Positions 10,149 to 18,938 of a stretch of DNA of 64,000 nucleotides are shown one piece after another. Source of the DNA: Stutzerimonas kunmingensis. Lineage in GTDB: Bacteria; Pseudomonadota; Gammaproteobacteria; Pseudomonadales; Pseudomonadaceae. The stretch is from assembly GCF_014764705.1 (NCBI RefSeq), contig NZ_JACXXG010000002.1:62001-126000 (forward strand), in the 5' to 3' direction. Every line of letters starts with the position of its first letter. Position 1 is the stretch's first letter. The notes under the pieces are model-generated. The model searched no databases. It was not told the origin of the DNA and worked only from the letters and a program-made list of their open reading frames with translations. The position numbers were made by a program, and so were the translations under genes.

Positions 10149-10300
10149 TCCACACCGCACGGCACCTCAAGTGGTAAATGGCCAGGCGGCCGCTACGCTG
10201 AAGCAGGCAGCTAGCCGCATGCCCGGTGCGCAGCTCGTCGCCGGGAACGCCATAACAACAAGATGACCGCCCCACGCGGCGGTGCCCTGAGGTGCGTGCC

Positions 10301-11569
10301 ATGAAGATTCCCTGCCTGACCCTGAGCGCCCTGCTCGCGATGAGCTGTGCCGTTGCGATTGCGGCACCGACCAGTGATGAAGCACTGGAGCGCATGCGCT
10401 CGATGAAGACCACCGGCCAGTCGCTGGACATGAAAACCATCCCCCAGGATGGACCCACCGCCGACGCCATCCGCGACAACCTCAAGCGCATCAAGCTGCC
10501 GGAGGGTTTTCGCATCGATCTCTACGCCATAGTCCCGGATGCCCGTCACATGGCGGTTGGGCCTTCCAGCGGGGTGGTGTTCGTCGGCACCCGCAAGACC
10601 GATCTGTGGACGGTCACCGACCGCACCAAGAACCGCACGGCCGATGAAGTGAAGCGCTTCGCTCCGGCGATTTCCTTCACCCAGCCCGGCCCCTGCTTCA
10701 GCCCGGACGGCTTTCTGTTCGTCGCCGAGCACAACCGCGTGCTGGTGTTCCCGGCGGCGGAGTTCTTCTACGAGGGGCCGGACGTGGCAGCGGACATCGT
10801 GGTCCCGACCGGCGAGCTGATCCCAAAGGACGAGGAGAGCTACAACCACGGGGCGCGGGTCTGTGCCATCAGCCCGGACAACAAACTGACCATCTCCCTC
10901 GGCCAGCCACACAACGTGCCGCCCAAGGACAAGCTCGACCTGTACGCTGAGCACGGCATCGGCGGCATCGTGCGCATGGAGCGCGACGGCAGCAAACGCG
11001 AGGTCTACGCCACCGGTGTGCGCAACTCCGTGGGCATCACCTATAACCCGACCAGCAAGGAGCTGTGGTTTACCGACAATCAGGTCGACGGCATGGGCGA
11101 CGATACGCCACCGGGCGAAATCAATCATGCGCCCAAGGCAGGAATGAAGTTCGGCATGCCCTGGTACGGCGGTGGTCAGGTGCGCACCAACGAATATGCC
11201 GACGAGACTCCGCCGGAGGGCCTGACTTCGCCGGTAGTGGAAACCACCGCTCATGCCGCCGACATGGGCCTGATGTTCTATACCGGCAAGCAGTTTCCCG
11301 AGCAGTACCGCGGCGGCCTGTTCAGCGCTCAGCGCGGCAGCTGGAACCGCACCGTGCCGGCTGGTGCGCGGGTGATGTTCACGCCGTTCGAGGCCGATGG
11401 CAGCGGTCCGTCCGGCGAGACGGTGCCCTTCGCCGAAGGCTGGCTGGATGAGGAAACCGGCGAGTACTACGGCCGCATCGTCGATGTCGCGCAGCTCAAG
11501 GACGGCTCGTTGCTGGTCAGCGACGACACCGCTGGCGCCATCTATCGCATCTCCTACCAGGGCAAGTGA
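10301..11569 (+). CDS. sorbosone dehydrogenase-like PQQ/beta-propeller protein, periplasmic
   Basis: Exported protein of about 422 aa with a signal peptide (KIPCLTLSALLAMSCAVAIA, 21 residues). The mature part is a six-bladed propeller of the glucose/sorbosone dehydrogenase family, with typical pieces LPEGFRIDLYA, VAEHNRVLVF, YATGVRNSVGITYNP, GEINHAPKAGMKFGMPWYG and a final LLVSDDTAGAIYRI. Family members oxidise sugars or aldehydes with pyrroloquinoline quinone; whether this one does is not shown. The ATG at 10301 is preceded by GAGG with 8-nt spacing. A small cytochrome c gene follows after 55 bp, a likely electron acceptor. Confidence 0.85.
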   Translation: MKIPCLTLSALLAMSCAVAIAAPTSDEALERMRSMKTTGQSLDMKTIPQDGPTADAIRDNLKRIKLPEGFRIDLYAIVPDARHMAVGPSSGVVFVGTRKTDLWTVTDRTKNRTADEVKRFAPAISFTQPGPCFSPDGFLFVAEHNRVLVFPAAEFFYEGPDVAADIVVPTGELIPKDEESYNHGARVCAISPDNKLTISLGQPHNVPPKDKLDLYAEHGIGGIVRMERDGSKREVYATGVRNSVGITYNPTSKELWFTDNQVDGMGDDTPPGEINHAPKAGMKFGMPWYGGGQVRTNEYADETPPEGLTSPVVETTAHAADMGLMFYTGKQFPEQYRGGLFSAQRGSWNRTVPAGARVMFTPFEADGSGPSGETVPFAEGWLDEETGEYYGRIVDVAQLKDGSLLVSDDTAGAIYRISYQGK

Positions 11570-11624
11570 GCCGCCGCGCCGGCCTGCCGTTCATGGCGGG
11601 CTGGCGCCATTCGAGGATTCCTGC

Positions 11625-11963
11625 ATGTCGATGGTTTTCAAGCGGCGGCTGTCCCTGGCGCTGGCACTGCTGCTGGGCAGCGCCTGCCTTCCGGCCCTGG
11701 CGGCGGATCTGACCGCCGCCAAGGCCAAGGCGAAGATGTGCGCCGCGTGCCACGGCATCGATGGCATCGCCACGGTCGCCGATGCGCCGAACCTGGCCGG
11801 CAACGGCGAGCTGTACCTGGCGCGTCAGCTGCAGGCCTTCCGCTCCGGTGAACGCAAGCATCCGCAGATGAGCGTCATCGCCTCGGGACTGAGCGACGAG
11901 GATATCGCCGCGGTCACGGCCTGGTATTCGGCGATCAAGGTCAGTGTCGAATTGCCCGAGTGA
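11625..11963 (+). CDS. small periplasmic cytochrome c
   Basis: Exported class I c-type cytochrome of 112 aa. The signal peptide (about 26 residues ending PALAA) is followed by the haem-binding site CAACH and a C-terminal methionine (HPQMSVIASGLSDEDI) that fits as the sixth ligand. I use the ATG at 11625 with a GAGGA site 7 nt upstream. It lies 55 bp after the sorbosone-dehydrogenase-like gene and 67 bp before a DUF1028 gene. I infer that it accepts electrons from the former and passes them to a terminal oxidase or to another cytochrome. Confidence 0.9.
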   Translation: MSMVFKRRLSLALALLLGSACLPALAADLTAAKAKAKMCAACHGIDGIATVADAPNLAGNGELYLARQLQAFRSGERKHPQMSVIASGLSDEDIAAVTAWYSAIKVSVELPE

Positions 11964-12030
11964 GCCGCCCGCTCTGAACGTTTGCCGCTCGGCCCGGGCC
12001 TAAGCCCTGACAAATCCAGAGAGCACGCCC

Positions 12031-12705
12031 ATGACCTTTTCCATCATCGCCCGCTGCCCGCGCACCGGTCAGTTCGGCGTGGCCGCGGCCACGGCGATGC
12101 CCGCGGTGGGCAAGTTGCTGACCCACGCGGCGGCCCATGTCGGGGCGGTGGCGACCCAGGCGCAGATCAATCCGTACCTCGGTATCGACGGCCTGCGTTT
12201 CCTGCGCCAGTTCAGCCCGGCGGCCGAGGTGCTGGAGCGGCTGCGGCGCACCGATCCCTGTATGAGCCAGCGCCAGTGCGCGGTGATCGACAGCAAGGGC
12301 CGCACGGCCTGCTGGACCGGGGAGAAGTGCCTGCCCTGGGCCGGCTCGATCGCCGGCGAACAGTTCTGCGTGCAGGGCAACCGGCTCAAGGGCCGCGAGG
12401 TGCTGGAGGCCGCCTGCGAAGCCTATGAGCGCAGCGCACACCTGCCGCTGGTGGAGCGTTTGATGGAGGCGATCGCCGCCGGCGATGCCCAGGGCGGCGA
12501 TCGCCATGGCGAGTCATCGGCAACGGTGTATGTGGTCGATAACGAGGAATACCCGCTGTGGGATATCCGCGTCGACCATCATCCCGACCCGTTCGCCGAG
12601 CTGCGCCGGCTGCACGATGTGTTCGCGCGCGACGTGGTGCCGGAAATCCTCGCCATGTCGACGCGCGCCAATCCCGCCGGCGCTGCCGAGGAGGATTCCA
12701 TCTAG
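12031..12705 (+). CDS. DUF1028 family protein (putative Ntn hydrolase)
   Basis: A 224-aa protein with the DUF1028 pattern: MTFSIIARCPRTGQFGVAAA at the N-terminus, AVGKLLTHAAAHVGAVATQA, and NPYLGIDGL. The family is predicted to have the N-terminal nucleophile hydrolase fold and often sits near amino-acid or peptide metabolism genes; its chemistry is not established to my knowledge. No signal peptide. A CAGAGAG ribosome-binding site precedes the ATG. The gene is convergent with the GGDEF/EAL gene; the two stop codons overlap (12702-12705). Confidence 0.85.
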   Translation: MTFSIIARCPRTGQFGVAAATAMPAVGKLLTHAAAHVGAVATQAQINPYLGIDGLRFLRQFSPAAEVLERLRRTDPCMSQRQCAVIDSKGRTACWTGEKCLPWAGSIAGEQFCVQGNRLKGREVLEAACEAYERSAHLPLVERLMEAIAAGDAQGGDRHGESSATVYVVDNEEYPLWDIRVDHHPDPFAELRRLHDVFARDVVPEILAMSTRANPAGAAEEDSI

Positions 12706-15098
12706 TAGTCGCTGCTGACTGCTGCCGGGTTGGCTAGCGGGCTAGCCGATGGCGGCAGCGGCTCCAGACGCAGCGCGCCGTGGGCGCGGTTGCGTACCGC
12801 CATCCAGTCCTCCAGTGCTGCCAGCGAGCGCGGCGGCGAGATCAGGTAGCCCTGGAACAGGTCGCAGCCGGCCTGCAGCAGTGCCGACTGTTTTTCCATG
12901 TTGTCGACGCCCTCGGCATTCACGCGCTTGCCCTGGGCGTGGCAGAAGGCGATGAGGGCGCTCAGGCTCTGCTGCATCTCCGGGCGGGTCAGCCGGGTGA
13001 TAATCGCCATGTCCAGCTTTATGGTGTCGGCGGGGTACTCGAGCAGCTGCTGGATCGAGGTATAGCCGACGCCGAAGTCGTCGATGGCGACGCGGAAGCC
13101 CGCGCGGCGAATCGCCTGGACCACTTCCATGGTGTTCTTGCACAGCTCGGCGGCGTAGGTTTCGGTCAGCTCGATCTCGATCCTGCCCGGCTCGACGCCG
13201 TGATGGGCGGCGCGCTCGACCAGATAGCGGCAGATGCGGTCGTCGTTGAGCTGCGCGGAGGACACGTTGATCGCCAGCAGCACCCCTTCGCCGAACAGCT
13301 GCACCAGTTTCGGGTACTCCGCCAGGGCATGATCAATGACCCAGCTGTCGATCTTCGGGAACAGCCCGGCACGCTCGGCGATGGGAATGAATTCGCCGGG
13401 CGAAACCGTCCCGAGGATCGGTGAATGCCAGCGCAGCAGCACTTCGCAACTGACCACTGCGCCTTCGCGATCGAGCGCCGGCATGTAGACCAGCCGCAGC
13501 TGGTCGTCGCCGTCGAGCTCGCGCAGCTGGTCTTCGATCAGGCGGATTCGCTCGTTGCGTCGCTCCAGCTCGCCGCTGAAGGCCACCGCGGTGTTCTTGC
13601 CCTCGGCCTTGGCCTGGTACATGGCAGTGTCGGCACGGGTGAGCAACTGGGTGATCGAGTCCGCATCTTCCGGGTAGCAGGCGGTGCCGATGCTGACGCT
13701 GACCGGATACAGGCGATCCTCCAGACGAAACCCGCCGCGGCAGAGGCCGAGCAGCGCGTCGCACAGTTGCTGCAGGCCGCCGTCGCCGGTTTCGCTCAGC
13801 AGCAGGATGGCGAACTCGTCGCCGGACAGGCGCGCCAGGGCCGTTTCCGTCTGCGGGTAGTCGGTGCGATGCCGTTCGAGCACGCCGCGGGCACGCTGGG
13901 CGAAGATTCGCAGTAGAGCGTCGCCGGCCTCGTGGCCGTATTGATCGTTGACTTGCTTGAAGTTGTCCAGATCGAGAAACAGCAGTGCCAGCCGCTTGTG
14001 CGTGCGCATGCACTGCTCGTACATGGTATTGGCCAGCACGCCGAAGTGCGCCCGATTGCTGACCTGGGTCAGGCTGTCCTCCCAGGATATTTCGCGGATG
14101 CGTTGCAGCGCTTCGGTGTTGCGGTCGTGCAGGGTCTTCATGTTCACCGTCAGCCGGCCGATCTCGCCGCCATCGGTCGGCTCGTCGAGCGCGTCGCGCT
14201 TGCACAGCAGCAGGTCGGTGAGCTGGTCGTCCAGCTGGCTGATGGGGCCGGTAATGGAACGGCGGATCAGCCACAGCAGCAGGCCGATGGAGATCAGACA
14301 GATCAGCGCACCGCCGGCGATGAAGGCGAGCCCGAGGGTCTGCAGGCGCTCGGCGGTGTAGTGTGGCGCCGGTGTCAGCCGTGCATGCAGCGAGCGCGAT
14401 AGCGAAACCCCGGCGGACAACCCGGCGACCGCCGGCAACGGCTCGTCGGAGATTTCGACAGGCGCACCGTATTCGCTTTCCAGGCTGCGCTTGAGCTTGA
14501 GGAAGCGCTCCGGGCGCACCGCCAGCTGAATGGCGAAGGCCTCAGCGCGCTGGCTCGGCAGTGGTCGGCTGCTGGAGGCCGGCAGGATGAAGTCGGTGTT
14601 CATCAGCAGCGGGTCGTCATCGGCCTGCTCCACATAGAGGGTGTTGCCGGATGCCGATGACCGTCTGGCTTCGCTGACGATACGCTGCTGGCTCGCATTC
14701 ATCGAGGCGAATGGCGACAAGCTGCTTTCGAAGTAGTAGGCCGGCCTGCCATCGGGCTGCACGACGGCGAGGGAAACGAAGGTCAGCTCGGTGTTGGAGA
14801 GCGAGCGGATGCTCTGCTGGATGCGCAGCCCGAGGGTGTCGTTGCGAAAGTCGGTGTCCGACTCGCGCAGGAACAGCAGCAGCGCCTCGCTATCCATGAT
14901 CGAGTAGAGCACGCTGCGATTGAACGCCTCGTAGTCCAGGTAGGCGGATGTCAGCGCCGAGAGCTGCTGCTCCAGGCGCGCCTGCTCCAGCCCCAGCAGC
15001 GAGGCGCGCTGGGTCAGGTAGGCGGTGGTCGAGGCAACCAGCTGGATGATCAGAATGACCGGAAAGATCACCAGCAGCGTGCGTTTACCTAGCGTCAT
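12702..15098 (-). CDS. MbaA-like membrane GGDEF/EAL c-di-GMP enzyme
   Basis: 798-aa inner-membrane protein: membrane segment about 6-28, large periplasmic domain 29-253, membrane segment 255-278, HAMP-like 279-330, GGDEF domain with the variant loop SGDEF (425-429), and EAL domain. The EAL signature reads EVL (552-554), but the metal and catalytic residues look intact: Asn611, ELTE (643-646), DDFG (673-676), Lys694, the Glu of AEGVD (729) and QGY (749-751). It therefore probably degrades c-di-GMP; cyclase activity is uncertain. There is no RxxD inhibition site. It overlaps by 14 bp a PotD-like binding-protein gene. This pairing, the lengths and the SGDEF variant match the Vibrio cholerae MbaA of the NspS-MbaA polyamine system as I remember it. 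Confidence 0.85.
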   Translation of the reverse strand: MTLGKRTLLVIFPVILIIQLVASTTAYLTQRASLLGLEQARLEQQLSALTSAYLDYEAFNRSVLYSIMDSEALLLFLRESDTDFRNDTLGLRIQQSIRSLSNTELTFVSLAVVQPDGRPAYYFESSLSPFASMNASQQRIVSEARRSSASGNTLYVEQADDDPLLMNTDFILPASSSRPLPSQRAEAFAIQLAVRPERFLKLKRSLESEYGAPVEISDEPLPAVAGLSAGVSLSRSLHARLTPAPHYTAERLQTLGLAFIAGGALICLISIGLLLWLIRRSITGPISQLDDQLTDLLLCKRDALDEPTDGGEIGRLTVNMKTLHDRNTEALQRIREISWEDSLTQVSNRAHFGVLANTMYEQCMRTHKRLALLFLDLDNFKQVNDQYGHEAGDALLRIFAQRARGVLERHRTDYPQTETALARLSGDEFAILLLSETGDGGLQQLCDALLGLCRGGFRLEDRLYPVSVSIGTACYPEDADSITQLLTRADTAMYQAKAEGKNTAVAFSGELERRNERIRLIEDQLRELDGDDQLRLVYMPALDREGAVVSCEVLLRWHSPILGTVSPGEFIPIAERAGLFPKIDSWVIDHALAEYPKLVQLFGEGVLLAINVSSAQLNDDRICRYLVERAAHHGVEPGRIEIELTETYAAELCKNTMEVVQAIRRAGFRVAIDDFGVGYTSIQQLLEYPADTIKLDMAIITRLTRPEMQQSLSALIAFCHAQGKRVNAEGVDNMEKQSALLQAGCDLFQGYLISPPRSLAALEDWMAVRNRAHGALRLEPLPPSASPLANPAAVSSDY

Positions 15099-16170
15099 GG
15101 GCGTTGATCAGTGCACTGATGATGCGCCGCCGCGTCTGCGTGCCCTCCAGCGGTCGCGTCTCGTAGACCTGGCTTCTCTCCAGTACCGCTTCCGGCGGGT
15201 AGATGGTCGAATCCGCGCGGATATCCGCCGGTAGCAGGGCCTGCGCCGCAGCGTTCGGTGTGGCGACGCCCAGATCGGCGGCATTCAGGGCGGCGATTTC
15301 CGGCTGCTGGAGGAAGTCGAGGAAGCGCCGCGCCAGCGCCTTCTTCGCGGTGCCGGTCGGTATCGACAGGCAATCGACCCAGAGCAGCGTGCCCTCTTCG
15401 GGCACCACGTAGCGCCAGGGCTCGCCGTCGACCCCTTCCACTTCGTTGAGCACCTGCTGGTCGCCGCTGTAGGCCAGGGCCATGTCGGCCTGGTCGAGGT
15501 AGCGCTGGCTGCGCAGTGAGGTGATCACGTACTCGTAGGTCAGCACGGCGCTGGACTGGGTCATGAGCAGGTCGAAGGCGGCCTTGAGTTCGTCGTTGTT
15601 CGAGGTGTTGATCGAATGGTTCTGCAGGATCAGCGGACTGGCGAGGATGTCCTCGTGATCCTCCATCATGATGATGTGTGGCTCGTCGGCGCGAGCCGGT
15701 TGCAGCAGGTCCTTCCAGGATAGTGGCGCGCTTTCCAGGCGGTCGCTGCGATAGGCGATGCCGAGCGTGCCCCACAGGTAGGGCACGCCGTAGCGCCCGC
15801 AGCTGTTGCGCCAGCGTTGCGGGACATGACGCAGCGTCGGCAGCTGCTTGTCGTCGATCGGGTCCAGCAGGCCGCGGGCGCCAAAGCGCGAGGCGCTGAT
15901 CAGCTCCGTCAGGGCGATATCGATCCGATGCTCGGGCTTGGCGAGGACTTCGTCGCGCTTGTCGCCGCTATCGAAGTAGATCTGCCTGATCTCGACCCCG
16001 GTTTCGGCTTGCCAGCGTTCGATCACCGCTTCGCTGAGGTATTCCTCCCAGGTCAGCAGCGTCAGGTGTTCGGCCGCGTGCACGGGAGTCGAGGGAAACA
16101 GCAGGCTGACCGTCATCAGCAGGGTGCTGCGCATACGCCATGGCGCTGGTTTGTTGTTCTTCTCGGTCAT
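15085..16170 (-). CDS. NspS-like (PotD-family) periplasmic polyamine-type binding protein
   Basis: 361-aa exported binding protein of the spermidine/putrescine type. A positively charged start and hydrophobic core (STLLMTVSLLFPSTPVHAA) form the signal peptide. The mature chain begins LTLLTWEEYLSEAVIERW, the PotD/PotF opening, and continues with PYLWGTLGIAYRSD, ALAYSGDQQ and WVDCLSIPTG. No permease or ATPase genes accompany it. Instead its last 14 bp overlap the GGDEF/EAL gene, as in Vibrio nspS-mbaA. I infer that it binds a polyamine and controls the partner through its periplasmic domain. The ligand (norspermidine, spermidine or other) cannot be told from sequence alone. Confidence 0.85.
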   Translation of the reverse strand: MTEKNNKPAPWRMRSTLLMTVSLLFPSTPVHAAEHLTLLTWEEYLSEAVIERWQAETGVEIRQIYFDSGDKRDEVLAKPEHRIDIALTELISASRFGARGLLDPIDDKQLPTLRHVPQRWRNSCGRYGVPYLWGTLGIAYRSDRLESAPLSWKDLLQPARADEPHIIMMEDHEDILASPLILQNHSINTSNNDELKAAFDLLMTQSSAVLTYEYVITSLRSQRYLDQADMALAYSGDQQVLNEVEGVDGEPWRYVVPEEGTLLWVDCLSIPTGTAKKALARRFLDFLQQPEIAALNAADLGVATPNAAAQALLPADIRADSTIYPPEAVLERSQVYETRPLEGTQTRRRIISALINAHDAR

Positions 16171-16431
16171 TGATCATCCATCCCAGGCATTGGCCGCCGT
16201 GCAGTGGCAGCGCATTCGACGGGTCTACCCAAGTTATCGGCAATCGGTGATGGCACTTTAATGGCGTCAGAGAGTCGGCGGCAATGAATTTGTAACCTTG
16301 TCCACGTCCGTTCCGATCGGTGGCCTTCGAAGCCGGTCAGCCAGACGGGTTGTTCGTCGCAGATGGCGTACCGGCACTCGATTCTTGAGCCAGACTCCAA
16401 TACAGCCCGTGCCGGAACCAAGGAGCCTGCC

Positions 16432-17100
16432 ATGACCTTCAAGATCCCCTTTTTCGATCGAGTCCAGGCAGGGTCGGCGCTGGCCGAGCGCCTGGCAGAG
16501 GAAGCCGACTGGCACGACGCGCTGGTCCTGGCGCTGCCGCGTGGCGGTGTACCGGTGGCGTTCGAGGTGGCGCAGCGGCTGGGCCTGGAGCTGGACATTC
16601 TGGTGGTGCGTAAGCTTGGCACGCCGGGCAATCGCGAACTGGCCATGGGCGCCATCGCCAGCGGCGGCGTGCGTGTGATGAACGACGACATCGTGCAGTA
16701 CATCCACGTCTCCAGGGCCGAGATCGACGGCACCATCGCCCAGGAAACCCACGAGCTGCAGCGGCGCGAACAGGCCTATCGCGGTGAACGACCGCCGCCG
16801 CTCATCGCCGGACGTGGCGTGATCCTGGTGGACGACGGGCTGGCGACCGGCGCGACCATGCGCGCCGCGGTGCAGGCGGTGCGCCACCTGGGCGCGACGT
16901 GCATCACCGTTGCGGTGCCGGTGGCGGCTGCGCAGAGCATCGCGCAGCTGGAAAAATTGGCAGATCGCGTCGTCTGCCTGCATGTACCGCATGACCTGTA
17001 TGCCATCGGCCGCTGGTACGAGCATTTCGAGCAGACCCCCGACCGTCAGATGGTGGAGCTGCTAGAGCGCGCGTGGACCCAGGGAGGGCAGGCGGCATGA
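16432..17100 (+). CDS. phosphoribosyltransferase-family protein
   Basis: 222-aa cytoplasmic protein with a type I phosphoribosyltransferase fold. It shows LPRGGVPVAFEVA near residue 35 and the PRPP-binding loop VILVDDGLATGATM (130-143). Start: ATG at 16432 with AAGGAG 7 nt before it; a longer frame from 16363 lacks such a site. Its stop overlaps the ATG of an alpha/beta hydrolase (ATGA). In other bacteria, as I recall, these two domains occur fused in one protein (mycobacterial Rv0571c type), so a joint function is likely, though neither substrate is known. Confidence 0.85.
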   Translation: MTFKIPFFDRVQAGSALAERLAEEADWHDALVLALPRGGVPVAFEVAQRLGLELDILVVRKLGTPGNRELAMGAIASGGVRVMNDDIVQYIHVSRAEIDGTIAQETHELQRREQAYRGERPPPLIAGRGVILVDDGLATGATMRAAVQAVRHLGATCITVAVPVAAAQSIAQLEKLADRVVCLHVPHDLYAIGRWYEHFEQTPDRQMVELLERAWTQGGQAA

Positions 17101-17750
17101 CCGCGCTTGCGGCGACACCCATGCGCTTCACGCTCGGCAAGGCACGCCTGCACGGCGAGCTGTGCTTGCCGCCCGCGGCCACCGGCCTGGTGGTGTTCGT
17201 CCACGGCAGCGGCAGCAGCCGGCACAGCCCGCGCAACCGCAGCGTGGCGCATTGCTTCAACGAAATGGGGCTGGCGACCCTGCTCTTCGATCTGCTCACC
17301 AAGCACGAGCAGCCCATTGACGAGATCACCCGGCAGCTGCGCTTCGACATCCCGCTGCTCAGCCAGCGCCTCAGCGGCGTGGTCGACCAGCTGAGCAGCG
17401 ATGCGCGCTTGCACGATCTGCGCATCGGCCTGTTCGGCAGCAGCACCGGCGCCGCCGCGGCACTGACCACCGCCGCCTCGCGGCCGGCGGACATCGCCGC
17501 GGTGGTTTCGCGTGGCGGCCGGGTCGACCTGGCGGATCTATCGCTGGGGCGGGTCAAGGCGGCTTCGCTGTTCCTTGTCGGCAGCGGCGACCTCGAGGTG
17601 CTGGAACTCAACCGTGCCGCTGCTGCCCGTCTGCAGTGCGTGCATCAGCTGGTGGTGGTACCGGGGGCGACGCACCTGTTCGAGGAGCACGGCACGCTGG
17701 AGGAGGTGGCGCGGCTGGCCGGCGACTGGTTCCTGAGACACCTGTGCTGA
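17097..17750 (+). CDS. dienelactone-hydrolase-like alpha/beta hydrolase
   Basis: 217-aa cytoplasmic alpha/beta hydrolase. The oxyanion segment is VVFVHGSGSSRHSPRN (32-47), the nucleophile elbow GSSTG centres on Ser116, an Asp lies near VGSGDLEVL, and the catalytic His is in PGATHLF (His193). An AGGGAGG ribosome-binding site lies 9 nt before the ATG at 17097, which overlaps the stop of the phosphoribosyltransferase gene. The two form an operon equivalent to the fused phosphoribosyltransferase/hydrolase proteins known elsewhere. Substrate unknown. Confidence 0.85.
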   Translation: MTALAATPMRFTLGKARLHGELCLPPAATGLVVFVHGSGSSRHSPRNRSVAHCFNEMGLATLLFDLLTKHEQPIDEITRQLRFDIPLLSQRLSGVVDQLSSDARLHDLRIGLFGSSTGAAAALTTAASRPADIAAVVSRGGRVDLADLSLGRVKAASLFLVGSGDLEVLELNRAAAARLQCVHQLVVVPGATHLFEEHGTLEEVARLAGDWFLRHLC

Positions 17751-17909
17751 TCCTGCCGCGGGCCGCAGCTGGGAGAAACAGGCGGTGCAGCGCCGCTGGC
17801 CAGGCCGAACGGCAATCTGCTGATACAAGGCTCTTCGCGGTGTTTGGTGGACAGCGTCGAACTCTTGGCCTCGACTTGTAACAAAGATCGGAATGCCAAG
17901 GAGGTTGTG

Positions 17910-18401
17910 ATGACACAGGCCGCATGGCGTCGCGGAGCCACCGACGCACTCTTCTGGTCACTGCTCTATACCGCACTCTGGGCGCTGTTCGCTGCCGGAC
18001 AGGGCTGGGTGCTGGGTGTGCCGACGGTCACCCTGGCCGTGGCGCTGAGCCTCTGGCTCAGCCTGCACCCGATGGCCATGCGCCTGGCGGCGCTGCCGGC
18101 GTTTCTCGGCTTCTTTCTCAAGCACATGCTGCTCGGTGGCTGGGATGTGGCGCGGCGTGCGCTGCAGCCACGCTGTCCGCTGCAGCCGGCGTGGCATCCC
18201 TATCCGCTCACCAGCCAGTCGCCGCGGGTGCGCCTGTTGCTCTCGGCGATGGTCGGGCTGTTGCCCGGGACCTTGGCGTCGCGAGTCGATGCCGACGAGA
18301 TGCGTGTGCACGTACTGGATGAACGCCTGCCCTGGCAAGCCACCGTGGCCGAACTGGAACTGCGCCTGGAGCGGCTGCTGGGCGCGGAGGGGCGGCCTTG
18401 A
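17910..18401 (+). CDS. mnhE: Mrp-type cation/proton antiporter subunit E
   Basis: 163-aa membrane protein of the MnhE/MrpE family: membrane segments at about 10-30, 32-52 and 60-78, then a cytoplasmic half including LLPGTLASRVDADEMRVHVLD, the family's characteristic region. A strong AAGGAGG ribosome-binding site sits 5 nt before the ATG at 17910. It is the first of eight tightly linked genes, each overlapping the next, that build an Mrp-type complex exchanging Na+ (or K+) for protons across the inner membrane. The 159-bp spacer before it should hold the operon promoter; I could not pick it out. Confidence 0.9.
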   Translation: MTQAAWRRGATDALFWSLLYTALWALFAAGQGWVLGVPTVTLAVALSLWLSLHPMAMRLAALPAFLGFFLKHMLLGGWDVARRALQPRCPLQPAWHPYPLTSQSPRVRLLLSAMVGLLPGTLASRVDADEMRVHVLDERLPWQATVAELELRLERLLGAEGRP

Positions 18402-18652
18402 TGGCAGTGTTCTGTGCACTTCTGCTGCTGACCCTGATCATCGGCCTGTGGCGCGTACTGCTCGGCCCGCGGCGGGTCGACCGGCTGCTTGCCGTGCAGC
18501 TGTTCGGCACCACCGGCGCGGCGCTGCTGCTGGTGCTGGCGCAGTGGCAGGGCGCGCCGGCACTGCGCGATGCGGCGCTGGTGCTGGCGCTGCTGGCGGC
18601 GATGATCAGCGCCGCGCTGGTACAGCTGCTGCGACGTAGCCGCCATGAGTGA
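18401..18652 (+). CDS. mnhF: Mrp-type antiporter subunit F
   Basis: 83-aa protein with three membrane helices (about 3-20, 31-50, 57-77) and the MnhF signature LWRVLLGPRRVDRLLAVQL after the first helix. The ATG at 18401 shares its A with the preceding stop (TGATG), a sign of translational coupling. It is part of the eight-gene Mrp operon; F is a small structural subunit of the complex in the inner membrane. Confidence 0.88.
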   Translation: MAVFCALLLLTLIIGLWRVLLGPRRVDRLLAVQLFGTTGAALLLVLAQWQGAPALRDAALVLALLAAMISAALVQLLRRSRHE

Positions 18653-18938
18653 ACTGCTCGACTTCTTCAGCTGGCTGCTGCTGGCCGGTGGGCTGGGGTT
18701 CTTCGCCGCCGGGAGCATCGGTCTGCTGCGCTTTCCCGATACCCTGAGTCGCCTGCACGCGCTGACTAAGGCCGACACCCTCGGCCTCGGCCTGGTGGTC
18801 GCCGGCCTTTCGCTGCGCGCCGGCGGCGTGCTGGAAGTCGCGCAGATGCTGCTGATCTGGCTGCTGGTGCTGGCCTCCGGCGCCACCGCCTGTCAGCTGC
18901 TGGCACGTCAATCCGACGAGGAGGACGGCGATGACTGA
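18645..18938 (+). CDS. mnhG: Mrp-type antiporter subunit G
   Basis: 97-aa membrane protein of the MnhG/PhaG family. It has three hydrophobic segments and the family motif FFAAGSIGLLRFPDTLSRLH followed by KADTLGLGLV. It overlaps subunit F by 8 bp and the next gene by 8 bp. A structural subunit of the Mrp complex. The acidic C-terminal tail (SDEEDGDD) faces the cytoplasm by analogy with the family. Confidence 0.9.
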   Translation: MSELLDFFSWLLLAGGLGFFAAGSIGLLRFPDTLSRLHALTKADTLGLGLVVAGLSLRAGGVLEVAQMLLIWLLVLASGATACQLLARQSDEEDGDD

